DNA from: Panopea generosa | Lineage: Eukaryota > Mollusca > Bivalvia > Adapedonta > Hiatellidae | Direction of reading: 5' to 3' | Length of the DNA stretch: 64,000 nt | Assembly (NCBI GenBank): GCA_029582155.1 | Contig: CM055909.1 | Location: 45,948,218 to 46,012,217, forward strand | In this document: positions 57,889-64,000 of the stretch, one piece after another | Numbering within the stretch: position 1 is the stretch's first letter | Layout: every line of letters begins with the position of its first letter | Made by a program: the position numbers and the translations under genes | The notes under the pieces: model-generated | Told to the model about the DNA's origin: nothing | Database searches by the model: none | What the model saw: the letters and a program-made list of their open reading frames with translations, nothing else

Positions 57889-60704
57889 ATCCCGTGTCAT
57901 GTTAGCAGCACCTGTAAAGGCAGGGCAGTGTTCAGATCCCATATCAGGTTCAATGCACCAGTAAGGGGGTGGCTGTGTTCGAATCCCATGTCAAGTTAGC
58001 AACACCTGTACAGGTGGGGTTGTGTTCAAATCCCGTGTCATGATTACAGCACCTGTAAAGGTGGGGCTGTGTTCGAATCCCGTATCATGTTAGATGCACC
58101 AGTACGTGCGTGGCTGTGTTCGAATCCAGTGTCATGATAGCAGCACCTGTAAAGGCGGGGCTGTGTTCAAATCCCGTGTCATGATTACAGCACCTGTAAA
58201 GGCGGGGCTGTGTTCGAATCCAGTGTCATGATAGCAGCCCCTGTAAAGGCGGGGCTGTGTTCGAATCCCGTATCATGTTAGATGCACCTGTAAAGGCATT
58301 GCTGTGTTCGAATCCAGTGTCATGTTAGCAGCACCTGTAAAGGCATGGCAGTGTTCGAATCCCGTATCATGTTAGATGCACCAGTACGGGCGTGGCTGTG
58401 TTCGAATCCCGTGTCATGTTAGCAGCACCTGTAAAGGCGGGGCATTGTTCGAATCCCGCAGCATGTTAGATGCACCAGTACGGGCTTGGCTGTGTTTGAA
58501 TCCCGTATCATGTTAGCAGCACCTGTAAAAGAGGGGCTGTGTTCGAATCCCGTAGCATGTTAGATGCACCAGTATGGGTGTGGCTGTGTTCGAATCCCGT
58601 GTCATGTTAGCAGCACCTGTAAAGGCAGGGCAGTGTTCGAATCCCGAAGCATGTTATATGCACCAGTACGGGCGTGGCTGTGGTCAAATCCCGTGTCATG
58701 TCAGCAGCATCTGTAAAGGTGTAGCAGTGTTCGAATTCCGCAGCATGTTAGATGCACCGATACGGGCGTCGCTATGTTCGAATCCCGTGTCATGTTAGCA
58801 GCACCTGAAAAGGCAGGGCAGTGTTTGAATCCTGCAGCATGTTAGATGCACCAGTACGGGCATGGCTGTGTTCGAATCCCGTGTCATGTAAGCAGCACCT
58901 GTAAAGGCGTGATAGTGTTCGAATCCCGCAGCATGTAAGATGCACCAGTATGGGCGTGGCTGTGTTCGAATCCTGTGTCATGTTAGCAACACCTGAAAAG
59001 GCATGGCAGTGTTCGAATCCCGTATCATGTTAGATGCACCAGTAGGGATGTAGCTGTGTTCGAATCCCGTGTCATGTTAGCAGCACCTTTAAAGGCGGGG
59101 GGGTGTTCAAATCCCATATCATGTTAGATGCACAAGTACAGGCATGGTTGTGTTCGAATCCCGTGTCATGTTAGCAGCACCTGTAAAGGCGTGATAGTGT
59201 TCGAGTCCCGCAGCATGTAAGATGCACCAGTACGGGCGTGGCTGTGTTCGAATCCCATGTCATGTTAGCAGCCCCTGTAAAGGCGGGGCTGTGTTCGAAT
59301 CCCGTATCATGTTAGATGCACCTGTAAAGGCATTGCTGTGTTCGAATCCCATGTCATGTTAGCAGCACCTGTAAAGGCATGGCAGTGCTCGAATCCCGTA
59401 TCATGTTAGATGCACCAGTACGGGCGTGGCTGTGTTCGAATCCCGTGTCATGTTAGCAGCACCTGTAAAGGCGGGGCATTGTTCGAATCCCGCAGCATGT
59501 TAGATGCACCAGTACGGGCTTGGCTGTGTTTGAATCCCGTATCATGTTAGCAGCACCTGTAAAAGCGGGGCAGTGTTCGAATCCCGTAGCATGTTAGATG
59601 CACCAGTATGGGTGTGGCTGTGTTCGAATCCCGTGTCATGTTAGCAGCACCTGTAAAGGCAGGGCAGTGTTCAAATCCCGAAGCATGTTATATGCACCAG
59701 TACGGGCGTGGCTGTGGTCAAATCCCGTGTCATGTCAGCAGCATCTGTAAAGGTGTAGCAGTGTTCGAATTCCGCAGCATGTTAGATGCACCGATACAGG
59801 CGTGGCTATGTTCGAATCCAGTGTCATGTTAGCAGCACCTGTAAAGGCATGGCAGTGTTTGAATCCCGCAGCATGTTAGATGCACCAGTACGGGCATGGC
59901 TGTGTTCGAAACCCGTTTCATGTTAGCAGCACCTGTAAAGGCGTGATAGTGTTCGAATCCCGCAGCATGTAAGATGCACCAGTATGGGCGTGGCTGTGTT
60001 CGAATCCTGTGTCATGTTAGCAGCACCTGAAAAGGCGGGGCTGTGTTCAAATCATGTATCATGTTAGATGCACCAGTACGGACATAGCCGTGTTCGAATC
60101 CCGTGTCATGTTAGCAGCACCTGTCAAGGTAAGGGGGTGTTCGAATCCCTTGTCATGTTAGCAGCACCTTTAAAGGCGGGGGGGGGTGTTCAAATCCTGT
60201 ATCATGTTAGATGCACAAGTACGGGCATGGTTGTGTTCGAATCCCGTGTCATGTTAGCAGCACCTGTAAAGGCGTGGTAGTGTTCGAATCCCGTATCATG
60301 TTAGATGCACCAGTACGGACATAGCTGTGTTCGAATCCCGTGTCATGTTAGCAGCACTTGTAAAGGTGGGGGGGTGTTCGAATCCCGTATCATGTTGGAT
60401 GCACCAGAACGAGCGTGGCTATGTTCGAATCCAGTGTCATGTTAGCAGCACCTGTAAAGGCGGGGCAGTGTTCGAATCCTGTATCATGTAAAATACACCA
60501 GTACGGTGAAAATAAATATCTATTATAGATAAAGAGAGGATACCTAGATAGTGGGAGAGTTTGAAGAGAGCGACAGTAAGTGAGCTTTGCATTTATTTAT
60601 GCTCACCTGTTCAGACTCCATAAATCGCCATTGCGCCCATCAGTTCACTCAGAATGTGACATCCCCCAAAACGCTATGTCATGTTAGCAGCACTTGTAAA
60701 GGCG

Positions 60705-60973
60705 GGCCCAATTAGCTCAGTCGGTTACGCGTCTGACTATCAATCCAGGGGTCGTGAGTTCGAATCCCCCGCCCGGCAACAGTCTCCGTGATGATAATGT
60801 CTCATTATCATTCGTCTCTCACCACTGATTCAAGTGGAAAAGTTATCAGTTACTTGCGGAGATGGGGTGTGCTCGAGTACTGGTTAATCCCACGAAACAG
60901 TGGTTAGGTTAACTGATAGTCTGTTAGCCCTCGATGGCATAAAAATGATGCTAAATATTCAATCAATCAATCT
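60705..60973 (+). mobile_element. tRNA-derived SINE in satellite, copy 5
   Basis: It is almost the same as copy 2, including the shared AGTGGAAAAGTTATC and GTGTGCTCGAGTACTGG variants. This fits duplication of the larger unit. Confidence 0.8.
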
Positions 60974-61429
60974 AAACCCGTGTCATGTTAGCAGCACCTG
61001 TAAAGGCAGGGCAGTGTTAAGATCCCATATCATGTTAAATGCACCAGTAAGAGGGTGGCTGTGTTCGAATCCCATGTCAAGTTAGCAACACCTGTAAAGG
61101 TGGGGCTGTGTTCAAATCCCGTGTCATGATTACAGCACCTGTAAAGGTGGGGCTGTGTTCGAATCCCGTATCATGTTAGATGCACCAGTACGTGCGTGGC
61201 TGTGTTCAAATCCAGTGTCATGTAAGCAGCATATGTAAAGACATGGCTGTGTTCGAATCCTGTGTCAAGTTAGCAGCACCTGTAAAGGCGGGGCTGTGTT
61301 CAAATCCCGTGTCATGATTACAGCACCTGTAAAGGCGGGGCTGTGTTCGAATCCCGTATCATGTTAGATGCACCAGTACGGATGTAGCTGTGTTCGAATC
61401 CCGTGTCATGTTAGCAGCATCTTTAAAGG

Positions 61430-61470
61430 CGGGGGGGGGGGGGTGTGTGTGTGTGTGTGTGTGTGTGTTC
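61430..61470. repeat. Poly-G plus GT microsatellite inside the satellite
   Basis: About 13 G followed by 13 GT dinucleotides, in the monomer homologous to that at 55488. The length difference shows ongoing slippage after the larger unit was duplicated. Confidence 0.8.
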
Positions 61471-62227
61471 CAATCCCATATCATGTTAGATGCACCAGTA
61501 CGGCCATAGCTGTGTTCGAATCCCGTGTTATGTTAGAAGCACCTGTAAAGGTGGGGGGGTGTTCGAATCCCGTATCATGTTGGATGCACAATAACGGGTG
61601 TGGCTGTGTTTGAATCCCGTATCATGTTAGATGCACCAGTACGGGCGTGGCTATGTTCGAATCCAGTGTCATGTTAGCAGCACCTGTAAAGGCGTGGCAG
61701 TGTTCGAATCCTGTATCATGTTAGATGCACCAGTACGGATGTAGCTGTGTTCGAATCCCGTGTCATGTTAGCAGCACCTTTAAAGGCAGGGGGGGGGTGT
61801 TCAAATCCCGTATCATGTTAGATGCACAAGTACGGGCATGGTTGTGTTCGAATCCCGTGTCATGTTAGCAGCACCTTTAAAGGCAGGGGGGGGGGTGTTC
61901 AAATCCCGTATCATGTTAGATGCACAAGTACGGGCATGGTTGTGTTCGAATCCCGTATCATGTTAGATGCACCAGTACTGACACAGCTGTCGAATCCCGT
62001 GTCATGTCCATAAATCGCCATTGCGCCCATCAGTTAACTCAGAATGTGAAATCCCCCAAAACGCCACTGCACCTGTCAGTTGTACATCACTCCGAAAGAT
62101 GTCCCCCAGATTGCCATTGCGACTGTCAGTTGTACATCTCTCCGGAAGACATCCCCCAAATTGCCATTGCACCCGGTAGTTGTGCATTACATAAAAGCTA
62201 TGTCATGTTAGCAGCATTTCTAAAGGC

Positions 62228-62500
62228 GGGCCCAATTAGCTCAGTCGGTTACGCGTCTGACTATCAATCCAGGGGTCGTGAGTTCAAATCCCCCGCCTGG
62301 CAACAGTCTCCGTGATGATAATGTCTCATTATCATTCGTTTCTCACCACTGATTCAAGTGGGAAAGTTATCAGTTATTTGTGGAGATGGGGGTGTGCTTG
62401 AGTACTGGTTAATCCCAGGAAACAGTGGTTAGGTTAACTGATAGTATGTTAGCCCTCGAAGGCATAAAAATGATGCTAAATATTCAATCAATCAATTTAA
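62228..62500 (+). mobile_element. tRNA-derived SINE in satellite, copy 6
   Basis: The B-box is changed to GAGTTCAAATCCC, which loses the conserved CG step. Otherwise it is like copies 3 and 4. Confidence 0.8.
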
Positions 62501-64000
62501 TCCCGTGTCATGTTAGCAGCACCTGTAAAGGCAGGGCAGTGTTCAGATCCCATATCAGGTTAAATGCACCAGTAAGGGGGTGGCTGTGTTCGAATCCCAT
62601 GTCAAGTTAGCAACACCTGTAAAGGTGGGGCTGTGTTCAAATCCCGTGTCATGATTACAGCACCTGTAAAGGTGGGGCTGTGTTCGAATCCCGTATCATG
62701 TTAGATGCACCAGTACGTGCGTGGCTGTGTTCGAATCCAGTGTCATGATAGCAGCACCTGTAAAGGCGGGGCTGTGTTCAAATCCCGTGTCATGATTACA
62801 GCACCTGTAAAGGCGGGGCTGTGTTCGAATCCCGTACCATGTTAGATGCACCAGTACGTGCGTGGCTGTGTTCGAATCCAGTGTCATGATAGCAGCCCCT
62901 GTAAAGGCGGGGCTGTGTTCAAATCCTGTATCATGTTAGATGCACCTGTAAAGGCATTGCTGTGTTCGAATCCCGTGTCATGTAAGCAGCACCTGTAAAG
63001 GCATGGCAGTGTTCGAATCCCGTATCATGTTAGATGCACCAGTACTGGCGTGGCTGTGTTCGAATCCCGTATCATGTTAGCAGCACCTGTAAAAGCGGGG
63101 CAGTGTTCGAATCCCGTAGCATGTTAGATGCACCAGTATGGGTGTGGCTGTGTTCGAATCCCGTGTCATGTTAGCAGCACCTGTAAAGGCAGGGCAGTGT
63201 TCGAATCTCGAAGCATGTTATATGCACCAGTACGGGCGTGGCTGTGGTCAATTCCCGTGTCATGTTAGCAGCATCTGTAAAGGCGTAGCAGTGTTCGAAT
63301 TCTGCAGCATGTTAGATGCACCGATACGGGCGTGGCTATGTTCGAATCCCGTGTCATGTTAGCAGCACCTGAAAAGGCAGGGCAGTGTTTGAATCCCGCA
63401 GCATGTTAGATGCACCAGTACGGGCATGGCTGTGTTCGAATCCCGTGTCATGTTAGCAGGACCTGTAAAGGCGTGATACTGTTCGAATCCCGCAGCATGT
63501 AAGATGCACCAGTATGGGCGTGGCTGTGTTCGAATCCTGTGTCATGTTAGCAGCACCTGAAAAGGCGTGGCAGTGTTAGAATCCCGTATCATGTCAGATG
63601 CACCGATACGGGCGTGGCTATGTTTGAATCCCGTGTCATGTTAGCAGCACCTGAAAAGGCGGGGCAGTGTTTGAATCCCGTAGCATGTTAGATGGAGCAT
63701 GTACGGGCATGGCTGTGTTCGAATCCTGTGTCATGTTAGCAGCACCTGTAAAGGCGTGGCAGTGTTCGAATCCCGCAGCATGTAAGATGCACCAGTATGG
63801 GCGTGGCTGTGTTCGAATCCCGTATCATGTTAGCAGCACCTTTAAAGGCGGTGGGGGTGTTCAAATCCCGAATCATTTTAGATGCACAAGTACGGGCATG
63901 GTTGTGTTCGAATCCCGTGTCATGTTAGATGCACAAGTATGGCCATAGCTGTGTTCGAATCCCGTGTCATGTTAGCAGCACCTTTAAAGGCGGTGGGGGT

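Larger units (their letters stand above)
50355..64000 (+). repeat. Large satellite array with 47-bp monomers and higher-order units
   Basis: Two 47-bp types alternate to make a 94-bp dimer: GTGTCATGTTAGCAGCACCT, then GTAAAGGCGGGGCAGTGTTC, then GAATCCC; and GTATCATGTTAGATGCACCA, then GTACGGGCGTGGCTGTGTTC, then GAATCCC. Roughly 200 monomers are present and the array continues beyond the window. Most monomers end with GTTCGAATCC, the same as a polymerase III B-box. Larger units include a block starting GTGAAAATAAATATCTATTA, a 50-bp repeat and a SINE. All short Cys/Ser/Pro frames here (for example MHQYGRGC..., ...STCKGGAVFES) are repeat artefacts. Confidence 0.9.

Noticed and set aside
51265-62500. 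Six tRNA genes
   Set aside because: A-box and B-box are good, but the acceptor, D and anticodon stems pair poorly, and each is followed by the same 200-bp body and an AATC-rich tail. They are SINE heads amplified with the satellite.
50590-64000. CRISPR-like array
   Set aside because: Repeats are contiguous 47-bp monomers without unique spacers, and the surroundings are eukaryotic.

Overview
The window looks like non-coding, repeat-dominated nuclear DNA from a mollusc, most likely a bivalve. The reasons are the AT-rich background, many tRNA-derived SINE fragments, interspersed repeats that end in hairpins of the type AGCTCACCTG...CAGGTGAGCT, and almost no long coding sequence. No complete protein-coding gene, rRNA or CRISPR array was found. 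The long open frames lie in tandem repeats, often because the unit length is a multiple of three (24, 39, 63 or 75 bp).

Layout. 1-11 kb: AT-rich DNA with SINE relics, small tandem arrays (31, 24, 44, 41 and 59 bp units), two MITE-like inverted repeats, a composite hairpin-ended repeat (4.3-5.6 kb), and a frameshifted minus-strand exon of a nuclear-receptor ligand-binding domain (9.9-10.1 kb). 11.8-20.0 kb: two inverted copies of one terminal-inverted-repeat (TIR) element, each filled with a 39-bp minisatellite, together forming an 8.2 kb imperfect palindrome. 21.4-25.6 kb: a cluster of hAT-like ends (CAGGGTTCCCC) enclosing a possible transposase first exon and a second copy of the hairpin-ended repeat, which carries a nested SINE. 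25.6-26.0 kb: a clear MITE. 26.8-28.8 kb: an array of about 26 units of 75 bp.

28.8-45.6 kb: SINE-rich DNA with minus-strand exon relics. Four decayed thrombospondin type-1 (TSP1) exons lie at 33.4-40.7 kb, a better preserved Ly6/uPAR-like exon at 44.5 kb, and an unidentified exon-like frame at 31.4-31.6 kb. A 4.0 kb TIR element (36.4-40.4 kb) built from about 20 G-tract/palindrome/C-tract units sits between two of the TSP1 relics. 45.7-49.8 kb: a purine-rich array, a 2.6 kb palindromic repeat and a 63-bp array.

50.4-64 kb: one large satellite of 47-bp monomers (94-bp dimers). Most monomers contain GTTCGAATCC, which matches the RNA polymerase III B-box. Six SINE copies and blocks of a 50-bp repeat are built into a higher-order unit. 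The array runs off the right edge.

The exon relics are all on the minus strand and suggest remnants of extracellular-domain genes, but no working operon-like or gene-like unit can be assembled. Family assignments rest on visible motifs and internal comparisons only; no database search was made.
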